A DNA stretch of 64,000 nucleotides, taken from Agarophyton chilense. Its lineage: Eukaryota > Rhodophyta > Florideophyceae > Gracilariales > Gracilariaceae. Numbering within the stretch: position 1 is the stretch's first letter; every line of letters begins with the position of its first letter. The notes under the pieces were generated by a model. That model searched no databases, had not been told where the DNA came from, and saw nothing but the letters and a program-made list of their open reading frames with translations. The translations under genes were made by a program, and so were the position numbers. Positions 32,471 through 42,083 of the stretch are shown in pieces. Location of the stretch: NCBI GenBank assembly GCA_030374765.1, contig JARGXX010000001.1, positions 2,170,001 to 2,234,000 of the forward strand, read 5' to 3'.

Positions 32471-33343
32471 TCAGGCCGCATCCCTCATAGACCGAGCACC
32501 CATGCAAATACTTCGCATGATATCGGGTTGGCACATATCTTTTACTTGCACAGAGTTCGAAATGCTTGTCTCGTACGCGTCCATGATAGTGTCTGGCCCG
32601 ATCGCTATGAACTCGCTGTCCAAGGCCAATACGCTGTTTGCAACTCTCGCTATTCGGCGCCTCATCTCCACAGAAAGCGGTCCATTTTGCATGGAGGACA
32701 GGAAGACGTACCCGTTGTTCCCTAGAATAGTGTGAACCCCGCACGGAAGTTCGTGGAAGTGCTTCTTTGCTCTCTTGACGAGCTCGGACTGTACTGTGAC
32801 GAGTTGCCCTCCTGATAACTTCCCGTAGCGAAGACTTCTCGTGTGCAACGCTACAGTGCCGTCTTTTCGCTGCTCCTGAACCTCAGCACTGACTAAGTCA
32901 CCTTCCTTAAAGTACTTTCGCATGTTCAGTTCATCTTCTTGATTGCGACGCCTCTGAACCCCGCCAGGAAGATTTATTGCTGTGAGCAGTAGAAACGCAT
33001 GCTTCGTGGCATTCACATCAATTCTGTATCGTTTACTCGCAATCTCTACAACACGACCAACAACCACATCACCCGTCTCTGGTATGTACCGCGCGCGCAG
33101 TGGCATGACCATAACCAGTTTGTTCACGCGCGATATGACTCCGGCTCGTGTTGCGGTGAGCACGCTTCCAGACTCGGTGTTGCTGAGTAGCGTTCCGCGG
33201 GCTCGGACGGAGTGATCCTCCGTGGGTATGATGGAACCTGGCGAGGTGATAGGCACGTGCGCAAGTCGTGAAACTGCATCGGTATTGTCTGATACGCGCT
33301 TTGGGCGGAAAATGACGAAAGAGTTTTGTTTGTCGACATCCAT
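32471..33343 (-). CDS. EXOSC2: RNA exosome subunit RRP4 (EXOSC2)
   Basis: A 290-aa protein from MDVDKQNSF; the frame extends 32 codons upstream but this start suits the family length (about 290 aa). The N-terminal domain reads PGSIIPTEDHSVRARGTLL, matching the RRP4 signature for the cap-ring strand. The S1 domain (about 95-175) contains GDVVVGRVVEIASKRYRIDVNA and INLPGGVQRRRNQEDELNMR. A KH-like domain follows (LPCGVHTILGNNGYVFLS). RRP4 is one of three S1/KH cap proteins of the nine-subunit core that guides RNA to the exosome nucleases. It is divergent from UXS. Confidence 0.93.
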   Translation of the reverse strand: MDVDKQNSFVIFRPKRVSDNTDAVSRLAHVPITSPGSIIPTEDHSVRARGTLLSNTESGSVLTATRAGVISRVNKLVMVMPLRARYIPETGDVVVGRVVEIASKRYRIDVNATKHAFLLLTAINLPGGVQRRRNQEDELNMRKYFKEGDLVSAEVQEQRKDGTVALHTRSLRYGKLSGGQLVTVQSELVKRAKKHFHELPCGVHTILGNNGYVFLSSMQNGPLSVEMRRRIARVANSVLALDSEFIAIGPDTIMDAYETSISNSVQVKDMCQPDIMRSICMGARSMRDAA

Positions 33344-33963
33344 GATGAGGGTGACAGTGCGGGATTTGATACGGGCCGATTCCTTTCGATACCTGATCCT
33401 TATTCCTGCTACTATAGCTCTAGGGAGTGCTTCCAACAAAATTGAATCTTTTCACCAAAGACTCGCAGGATGAACTTTGACAGTTATGGCTCTTGTGCTC
33501 TGAGATGAGTGATGGGAGAAGATCGTGCTTCTTTGAGGGAGAGCTGATAAGGCCTTTCCGCCTCGAGCCCCAAGGATTACCCACGTCGGACACACGTGGA
33601 GGACGCAAGAAACAGGCCCACGTGTCCTTGTTGCCGCCAGGCGGCAATGTAATTAAGCGGTACTGCTGCAGCTCAAATTGGCCGCATGACGTGTGGCTTC
33701 TCGCCTGGTGTCAGTCAGTCCGAATCGTCCCACACGCCCAGAGCGGTGCTTAACTAGATATCTTCCCCACGACTGCGTTTTAGCTGCACTCTATTCACTA
33801 CATTTCCCTTCTCGCTCCCGTTCCCAGCATTTCGTACTTTAAATCCTAGCTCTTTCGATTCTCTATTCTAACTCCTGTCGTATCGGTTTTTTCACCCACT
33901 CAGTTGTTCAACTCCGATAAAATCTTCCTTAACTTGTAACGTAACAGATTCACCGATTGTTCA
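33344..33963. promoter_or_regulatory. Divergent promoter region between RRP4 and UXS
   Basis: A 620-bp spacer. CCACGTCGGACACACGTGGA near 33579-33599 and CCACGTGTCC near 33618 repeat an ACGTGG-type word. A pyrimidine-rich leader precedes the UXS ATG. No TATA box is clear. Confidence 0.4.
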
Positions 33964-35131
33964 ATGGCGAACGAGAAAATGGTCGACGTTCAGCGCCCAG
34001 CCAATGGCGGCGAGGCCATCGATAATCTCGCTATGTGGTACGCTCACCATCAACCCCTGTCCCCCGCCTCCATCTCGCCCCCATTTTGTCCAACGCTGCC
34101 TAACATTTTTATATCGCAATCGACTCCCATCAACGCGTAGGCGTGGTCTAAATGCCCCGAACCGCCCAGATACTCACAAACGTATACTCGTTACTGGCGG
34201 TGCCGGATTTATAGGTTCCCATCTCGTAGATCGTCTCATGGAAGCGGGAAATGAGGTCATTGTTGTTGACTCCCTTTTTACTGGAAAGAAAGACAACTTT
34301 GAAAAGTGGCGTCTGCACCCGCGGTTCGAATTTTTCCGCCACGACGTTACGGAGCCGTTCAACGCAGAAGTTGATCAGATCTATCACTTGGCCTGTCCAG
34401 CTTCTCCAGTGCATTACAAGTACAACGCCATCAAGACGATCAAAACAAATGTTCTTGGTACAATCAATATGCTCGGTCTCGCTAAGAGAACGGGTGCTCG
34501 CTTCTTATTGGCATCCACTTCGGAGGTGTATGGAGATCCTGAGATCCACCCTCAAACCGAGGAGTACTGGGGCAATGTCAATCCCATTGGTGTACGTTCG
34601 TGTTATGACGAGGGCAAACGCGTTTCCGAAACCTTGAGTTTTGATTATAACAGGCAGCATGGCGTCGAAATCCGAGTCGTTCGTATCTTTAACACATACG
34701 GGCCGCGTATGGTTCTCAACGATGGCAGAGTAGTTTCTAACTTCGTGGGACAAGCCATCCGTGGGGAGCCTCTCACCATTTACGGCGATGGTCTCCAAAC
34801 CCGTAGTTTTTGCTATGTCTCTGATTTGGTTGACGGAATGATTAGAATGATGAATCAAAACGAACATGTCGGCCCATTTAACATGGGTAATCCTGGTGAG
34901 TTCACCATGCGAGAACTGGCTGAAATCGTGAAAGACCTTGTCAACCCAAAATTGGACATAAAATTCTTACCTGCCACTCCGGACGATCCAATGAAGCGCA
35001 AACCGGACATAACGAAATCCAAAACTCACCTTGGATGGGAACCTAAGGTCGCTCTCAGAGATGGTTTAGTGCCGATGGTTGAAGACTTCAAAGCACGCAT
35101 TTTGGGAAATGGCATCGACGAAAACGAGTAG
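33964..35131 (+). CDS. UXS: UDP-glucuronic acid decarboxylase (UDP-xylose synthase)
   Basis: Two exons, 33964-34037 and 34141-35131, with a 103-bp intron (GTACGC...CGCGTAG); 354 aa. The join creates [22 protein letters not shown]. The extended SDR Rossmann motif TGGAGFIG is at 43-50; the catalytic Tyr180 and Lys184 lie in [14 protein letters not shown] and IFNTYGPRM are strict UXS signatures. The enzyme oxidises and decarboxylates UDP-glucuronate to UDP-xylose with bound NAD+. There is no N-terminal membrane anchor, so it is the cytosolic type. An unspliced frame from 34004 gives a longer, less family-like N terminus. Confidence 0.95.
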
Positions 35132-35412
35132 TCTCGCGACGTTGTTCTCAGATGAAGGTGGTGCTCAGCCCTGATGTACCACTGATAATCGCTACAAAAA
35201 TCTTTTGTAAAATCGATATTCATATTTATTATTAGATCTTCAAAATTGTAAATCGGTACAGAACTTTGGAAAAATCTTAAGGGTAGTTTTCGCAGCCACA
35301 CTAAGACCATGTCAGATGACATACACGAATGACACGTGTGGCACACACCCGGAGTCGAGACCGTACATACACAAGCCGCCCGTGAGTGCAGTCCCGAGTA
35401 AACCGAGCTCTA

Positions 35413-38212
35413 CACCCAGTGACCGCAACTAATGTGGGTGGGAGATTAATGTGGGTACCGCAGTTAATGTAGCCCACACTATTTCTGGTCAAATACGTTC
35501 AGCCTGTGTAACAATTAATGTAGTCCACATTAAAGAGGTGCGCATTCTGTTTAATGTAACCAAAACGGCGGGAAACGATAGCAATTCAAACCGAAACAGA
35601 GACAAATCAACCACTGTTACAGATAGAAAGGCTGTTTTGAGCGATCAGCGGTCACCCCATGATCTTTACTCGCAGCCATGGTCTTCTCTCGGTATTGAAA
35701 ATGTTCTGAAGCATGATACCACTCTCGGCATCACCCATTGTCACAGCATTTGAGAAGCAAGCACATCAAAAAGCCCACAATTATTTGCACCCCTTAAATT
35801 TTCCAATCCTGCACCTCATGTTCAGACAAACGAAAAAGTTCGGGCTCTCACTGCAAGCAAAAATCAAAAGCACAATTCCATGTGGCTAAATTTTTTAATT
35901 TCTGTCCCAAACAGAATTAAGATCACACAGTCGATGATAGCATAAAACAACAGCCCAGGGCCACAAACTTCCCATCAAAAGCTTTGAAACACCTCCCCTC
36001 TCTGTTTCGTGCTTCTCAGAAAGCTAATCTTCAAAAAACAAGCCGTCTCTGTAGAAATCATAAACACTCCTTCAATCATTATAAGACAGTTTTCTCAAAC
36101 GGTGTAACCATATCTGTTACTCGTAACACTTACAATGGATTGAAAAATGTTAGTCTGAAGGCCACGGCCGGACGAGGGCGCAACATAAGGCCATAGGTGC
36201 AAGCGTTACAGCATGATATGGTGGAGGATGTCGTACAATCACCTCTGGGGTATGCTACTTTCTCGTCTCGAGAGCGTAGTGACGCTCAACCGTATGGAGC
36301 GTGTTGATGCTCAACCTTAGAAGGTAGACGTAGTAAACCTCGATGGTAACAGGGCGCCGTGAGAGCCCGCAGGGACAAATGGCGGGGCGACTAGCCTATA
36401 CCGTGTATATTAACGATGGTAGGCGTCGATGCGCGGTTAAACCTATGTAGTAGTTGAGAAACAATGAACCAAAAGGTATATTTGTGACCCAAGTGGTGCT
36501 TGTCTTTATCAGACTAGGGTGGAGGAGGTGCATTTCCCTATATTCAGTGGACTGCACTCTCCAGATCACCCGGGAGGTGCCAGCAAGGCACGGTCTCTGA
36601 CCTAGTGTCAGAGACCTGGCCAGCACTGGCTACAGTGCCAGGTGGCCACTCCAATACTGTACTAAAATCAATATAATTACAATTACAATTACTAACAATT
36701 ACTCAACCAGAAGGTACATGTCAACACTACACGTGGCTGACAACACCTACATGGTAGCTCGCCCGGAGCCACGTGGCCGATGATTCCTCGCACCCATCAC
36801 CTACAAGGTCAGCGTAGTGTATCTGACACCTCAAAGGTCAGCCCTTTCGTCACTATACGACAGAGGAGTTTGACCGCCTTCGCAAAATTGGTGTAAAATT
36901 CAGTTGGAAGACTATTCACTCCCTCGCACTTCATCTAATATCTTCTTCATCGAAACAGTCATTCTTTAAGGATATGATTGATGCGCAAAGCGAAAACCCA
37001 ATTCCAGTCTGCGTAACTCGGCGCTGGGTACGAGGGTTTACGGATCGCCATAGAATCGTGAGTCGCTCTCTCATTGGTTAGCACCTGTTGTCGCCGAAAA
37101 AAGAAGCTTTCATCGAGAAAAAAGGTGCCTTTCATCTCGGTTAAATGAAGAGTGCTTTTGAGAACAAAGAACTTGAAGAAGACAACGTCGAAAATGCTTA
37201 TGAAACTCGTTTCATAATAAATCTTGACAACGGAAAAACGTTAGGCTTTTATGGTGAGAAGGAAGTTAAGTACGCTGATGTGGTTTCCGGAGGTGAGGGT
37301 ATGACCATGGTAGTTCGCATTTCTAGTGGTAAAGACTCTCGTATTCAACCGGTTTTCATGATTTTCCAGAACAAATTTAGGTTGTTCCCTATCAAGAATG
37401 TGCTTGATGATGTCTGTGGTGCTTCATATCGATCTGGGCAAAAGGGATGGATGGATAAAAAAGTGACGACCGAATGGTTAAAGGATAAAAAAGTTATCAA
37501 CAAGCTATCACATGGAAGAGAATGAGTTCTTTTTTTGGACTACTGCAGCGGCCATGCAGAAACTGAAGAGCTCAAACACACTACGAATGCCATTAAAACC
37601 TCAATTTGTTACTTCCCCAAGAATGCGACGCATTTAATACAACCAGCTGACTCTTTTGTATTTCAGAATATTTAAAAGGCGTGGTGCACGAAATGGGAGG
37701 CTCACAAGTTGGAAATGATTCCGAAGGGAGTGTGGTCATGTTCAGGAAAAATTTAGAACCGGGGTAAGCACTTTTTTTCTGCGTTTGGTGATGATGGCTG
37801 TGCAAGATGTGAACGCACAGAGAGATGTGAATGGTTTGACTTATGCTCGCAAGGCGATGATCCGGACTGGAATGTCTTTGAATGTGACTGGGCTATGGGA
37901 GGAGATGCAGCTATTCCCAAATCTCCAGGAGAATATCAGAAAGTATCGTCACTATTTTGAAGGGGAACCAGTCATTCCATTTGTAGAAAGCGGTTAGTAT
38001 GCTATCGGTCAGCAATAGTCAATTAAAAAAAGATTGTCTTTTAAAGCCACATTAATTTCTACCGTTGCATATAATGTAGCCCACACCATTTGAGACTTGA
38101 CCGATTTAATGTCGGTACAAATATTAATGTAGGCTACATTAATATGCGTGAGCCGTAGTGCGGAAGAGAGCACCGTTTTAATGTGGCCTACATTAGTTGC
38201 GGTCACTGGGTG
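35413..38212. mobile_element. pogo/Tc1-mariner-like DNA transposon, decayed
   Basis: Terminal inverted repeats start CACCCAGTGACCGCAACTAA at 35413 and end with its complement at 38212; both are flanked by TA (35411-35412, 38213-38214), the Tc1/mariner target. Subterminal repeats of TTAATGTAG-CCACATTAA type sit inside both ends (about 35440-35545 and 38060-38190). Coding remnants lie on the plus strand: an N-terminal part (about 35984-36228), an HTH-like part (about 36863-37140), and a DDE part at 37145-37525 (EKEVKYADVVSGGEGMT, FQNKFR, GWMDKKVTTEWL) with a further C-terminal piece (NATHLIQPADSF) in another frame near 37610-37670. Several stops and frameshifts make it dead, and a solo LTR interrupts it. 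Confidence 0.8.
36229..36862. repeat. Solo LTR inside the pogo-like element
   Basis: A 634-bp insert begins TGTCGTA and ends TACGACA (7-bp terminal inverted repeat, TG...CA), flanked by the 5-bp duplication GAGGA at 36224-36228 and 36863-36867. It splits the transposase coding remnant. No internal retroelement sequence is present, so it is a solo LTR of unassigned family, younger than the pogo copy. An internal hairpin GTCTCTGAC/GTCAGAGAC lies near 36592-36613. Confidence 0.75.
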
Positions 38213-38231
38213 TAGTGTCTATACGACCACT

Positions 38232-38247
38232 GGCCTCATATGAGGCC
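38232..38247. promoter_or_regulatory. Subterminal 16-bp palindrome GGCCTCATATGAGGCC
   Basis: A perfect palindrome 16 bp from the left end of piggyBac-like copy 1. The same word is at 57037-57052 and, with one change, at 41928-41943. It is a likely transposase-binding site. Confidence 0.55.
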
Positions 38248-39065
38248 AAAATTACAACTTCGATAATTTTTGTAAACTTTGTCAATTTCCTTAAATGTTT
38301 GTGCCTAGGCGTTGTCAACACTCTCTTCTTATTCTCTGGCGTCATCCTCAAAGATCACGAACGATCGTCCACAAACTGTAAACAACAGTATCTTTACTTC
38401 ATTCTTTAATAATTTATCAAATATGTCATCTTCTATGGATCTCTTTCGTGTAGTGGAAAACAGAGTACACACCCGCGCACGTGTCATCACATCAGAGAGC
38501 GACTGTAACCACTTTTATGGCACGCAATGGAAGACGAAACTGGTCAGCGGAAGTGTTACAAAAGTGGGCGTTGTTGTCAAGTATAATCGGAGACACCCTT
38601 TTGTCACTATAAATTTCGAGCTACCTGGTCGCGAGAAATTATTCACTCTCAAACTTTGCAATGTAGAATCCGGAAATCATGTCATGGTTCAAGAAACTGC
38701 TCAAGAAGCTATCAATTCCATCGTGGAGATAAATGGTGCTGATATTACTAATGAAGTTTCAAACAATGAAGAGCAGCATACTGTCACAAATTTCGATCAC
38801 TGTTACACAATGAATCCGTTGAGCCCTCCTACTGTGACAAAAAGTGACACGTAAAACAGCTTTGTGGAAGTTCATTCGACGAAATGGACAACTGAAAATG
38901 TATCCTTGACTCTGAATGGTCCAGTGCAAATGCATCAATGGAAATTCATGAGACGTGTTGGAGATTCATCTCCGCAATTCATGCATCTTCGGGACTCTAT
39001 ACATATGATTTTTTCATGTGGATGTGTTTTGTAGCTCATTTGGAAAAAATAATGGTATCTGAAGG

Positions 39066-39975
39066 ACAATGCCCTTCAATGGGGGTTTCTTCGCAGGACT
39101 TGGGAAGTTCGCTCGCTTGAGGACTAGCTTGGTCTATAACAAGCTATACCGCTATTGCGTGCTGACGGCCGGTTAGGACCAGAAGTGCACACGGGTGGAA
39201 ATTGTGGACTGCACGGATGCCAACGCTCGAGTACGAGGCGTGCCACACGTGGCCCGGATTCTACCTAATGGTTAGTATTACTTAGTAATTGTTAGTATTT
39301 ATTTGGCTACGCTATCGCTATTTAGTGTCTATTTCTCGGGCGCGCGCCCACTGTCAGGGGCCGAGCGCCACACTACTTAGGAGGTTGAGCACTGCTCCCC
39401 AGTAAAAACCCTCTTGGGAGATCCCAAGGAGGGAGTCTTGGCTCTGAACTCTTCGCCTTCGGCGCGTCTTCACCGCATACTGCGTGAGCGCCCGTCGCAC
39501 GTTAGTTCATCCACCCCTCTGTCAACCAGAGTGCTACCACCACCGTGGGTTCATATTTAATCGCCGACACTTGTCGTAGTCTCGCCCGTGTATAGGGTTT
39601 CGCCCCCGTTTTCCTCTTGTTCTCCTTTTTGGCTCTCGTGAGTGGCCGCCTCACCCACCCCGCTCGTCCACCTCATACGAGTGTTTCCTCCCTCCTTTTC
39701 CGACAATCACCGTGGTACCGCCCCGCATAGGATTGGTCACACCCCGGACTGTGACGTACTCACCTAAGCACTCTAGGTATATCCCGCCGGATTGGCCTCG
39801 GTCTTACACCCGACTCCGTCGTGCCTTTCCAGAGTGGCTCTGTTTCTGTGCTCCGCTGGGACGCGTCTCCTCCGCCTGAGGAGTGTCTCTCAAGTGAGGA
39901 AGATCCCGAACATCTTCGTGGTGTCTCCGCTCCAAGCGTTGTCCTCCAGGATCTTCCAACTCTTAGCGGCAAGAA
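39066..39975. mobile_element. 910-bp unidentified insert in piggyBac-like copy 1
   Basis: Comparison with the inverted copy shows extra, GC-richer sequence here. It is flanked by GAAGG (39061-39065 and 39976-39980), a word that is single in the other copy, which suggests a 5-bp target duplication. It begins ACAATGCCC and ends GGCAAGAA, so it lacks TG...CA ends. A CT-rich middle and a short Pro/Ser-rich frame give no family. It may be a retroelement leader or a nonautonomous element. Confidence 0.45.
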
Positions 39976-41727
39976 GAAGGCTTAAAGCAGAGTACAGGAT
40001 GTGAAATTTTGATGTTTTTCGGTTTGATGGTGTTAATGACACGCTTCGAGTTTTCAAATAGAAAACAGCTTCTGTCTAAAGACACGTTCTCTAAATATAT
40101 CGAATCTTCGCAGCTCGGAAAGATCATGTCACAAAATCGGTTTGAACATATAAGGCAATTCATCGTTTTCAGTGGCTCTGAAAACGATCAAAAATCAGAA
40201 AAATGCCGGTGGTCATGCGTTTCGGAGTTTGTGAAAGCTCTAAATGACCATCGGAAAGAGTTCGAATCTCCGCCTCACACTTTGTGCGTGGACGAAATTA
40301 TGTCATGTTGGTATGGACTTGGAGAGAACTGGATTGAATATTGACTTCCATACTACACTGCTCTTGATAGGAAATCTGAAAATGGTTGTGAATTAAAGAC
40401 AATGTGTGGTGTGGAAGGAGTGGAATTATTCTCAAAATAGAAATCACGATGGGAGCTACGCAACCAGATGTACAGTCTTTTGAATCATAATATGCACATG
40501 GAACACCTGTTTTAATGAGACTTGTTGAAAATTGGTTCGCAACTGATCGAATTGTTTATGCCGATTCATACTTTGCATCTGTTGAAACAGCTGAAGAACT
40601 TTTAAAAAGAGGAATGCGATTTATTCGGGTCGTTAAAACAGCCACCAGAAGGTTTCCTATGAAACATCTTTCCGAACTTACGATGACGGCACGAGGCCAG
40701 CACGTGTCAATGATCTCCAAACTGCCTGAATTGGATCGAAAGATGATGTCTGTGCTCTGGGTGGAACGCGAGAGGATATATTACATCAGCACTTGCAGCA
40801 GTACCCCACCAGGAACCCCCGTTTCTCGAGAAAGATGGAGGACAACTGATGGAATAACAAAGAAAATTCCGCTTTCCATTGCTATTCCAGAGGTTTGTGA
40901 GGAGTACTATTCTTGTTGTTCAAGACTTGATAGGCATAATAGGTCACGTCAAGATGATCTGAATATGAAAAAGAAGCTTGAAATGAAAGAATGGTCTTTT
41001 AGAGTGAATACATCTTTGCTGGCAATGTGCGTGGTTGATGTTTGGAATCTTTACAAGGGTGCATACAGAAACACATTGAATCTTACACCGCATAATTTCT
41101 AATGCAATCTCGCAGACGGATAAATAGATAACAACTGTGATGCTATTCGAACTATGAAAAGAAAATGTAAGGAGATAGATGAAATAGAAAACCCATATAT
41201 GGCTGGTACCGGCATTCATTTAAGGAAACCAATCGAAAAAGAAGGAATTGGGATGGTTCTTTGACGTCTCAAACATATCAAGGACGATGAAAAGTATGCA
41301 AAACAACTTAGAAATCCAAATTTGTTTGTTCAGAATGCAAAAAGTACAATGATATGGGTTTTTATATATGTCACATCGGAACCGGTCGTGAGTGTTTTAT
41401 GGATTATCTGCGTGATATTCACATTTCAAGCAAGATTTCGTCAACAACTTTGCTTGTCGTATGTCAACATGCGTTTTTAAGGCTTTTTAGGGACATTTTT
41501 TAAACATATATAGCAAAAATTCAAATTACTTGAAAAGATCTACTAAGTCAATCCGAGTTGTTCAACTTGCTTGATATATATATATGGTCACTGTCGAAAC
41601 AATCCCTTTAGCAAATGTCATTTTATTCTGTCTGCTGTTCAATTGGGCGCGAATGCGTTCTTAGACCATAATAATTTTTAGAATTAGTCCAGCTCCGGTA
41701 AGAGTTTTCGAGTTACACTGATCTTAA

Positions 41728-41797
41728 CGAGGTTTGAACCCTGTTTTTATCAGTCTCTGAGCGGTCGTGAAACCACTGAGCTGCTGTTACTGAAGAT
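41728..41797 (-). other. tRNA-like sequence with A- and B-box words
   Basis: The minus strand contains AGCTCAGTGGT, an A-box-like word, and 42 bases later GGTTCAAACC, a B-box-like word, the usual tRNA spacing. Acceptor and anticodon stems do not pair well, so it is at best a tRNA pseudogene or SINE head near the 3' end of the piggyBac-like copy. Confidence 0.2.
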
Positions 41798-41927
41798 AAC
41801 TGTCTAAAGACTGTACTTTAAAGCAGGAGGAACATGGTTAGAAAATTAGTTTTTTACTCAGAAAATAGAATACGCCGCTGCAGTGTGGAAACCAGCGATT
41901 TTTACTAATGTCTTGGAAAACAGAACT

Positions 41928-41943
41928 GACCTCATATGAGGCC
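41928..41943. promoter_or_regulatory. Right subterminal copy of the 16-bp palindrome
   Basis: GACCTCATATGAGGCC, one base off the palindrome, 21 bp from the right end of the element. Confidence 0.5.
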
Positions 41944-42083
41944 AATCCGCCGGGCGTGTAGACACTAGAGAGGTGCTCTAAATATACATATAGCTTTTAT
42001 TTCTTTCAATCTGACACAGCATTTGGTACTTGATGATACGCGGATGGGCAATTTTTCTGGGCCCATGAAACACGTCCTTTCCT

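Larger units (their letters stand above)
38216..41964 (+). mobile_element. piggyBac-like DNA transposon, copy 1 (decayed)
   Basis: Ends are TGTCTATACG at 38216 and CGTGTAGACA at 41964, an inverted pair. The right end is followed by CTAG (41965-41968); on the left, CTAG is split by the pogo-like insertion (CTA at 35410-35412, TAG at 38213-38215). The plus strand encodes a transposase in pieces: an N-terminal part at 38423-38854, then after an insert 40009-40344 (FFGLMVLMTRFE, IMSQNRFEHIRQF, LCVDEIMSCWYG) and 40515-41102 (VYADSYFASVETAEELLKRG, FIRVVKTATRRFP). These match the piggyBac (DDE_Tnp_1_7) catalytic region. Stops and shifts between pieces show it is dead. A related inverted copy is at about 54.3-57.1 kb. 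Confidence 0.75.
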
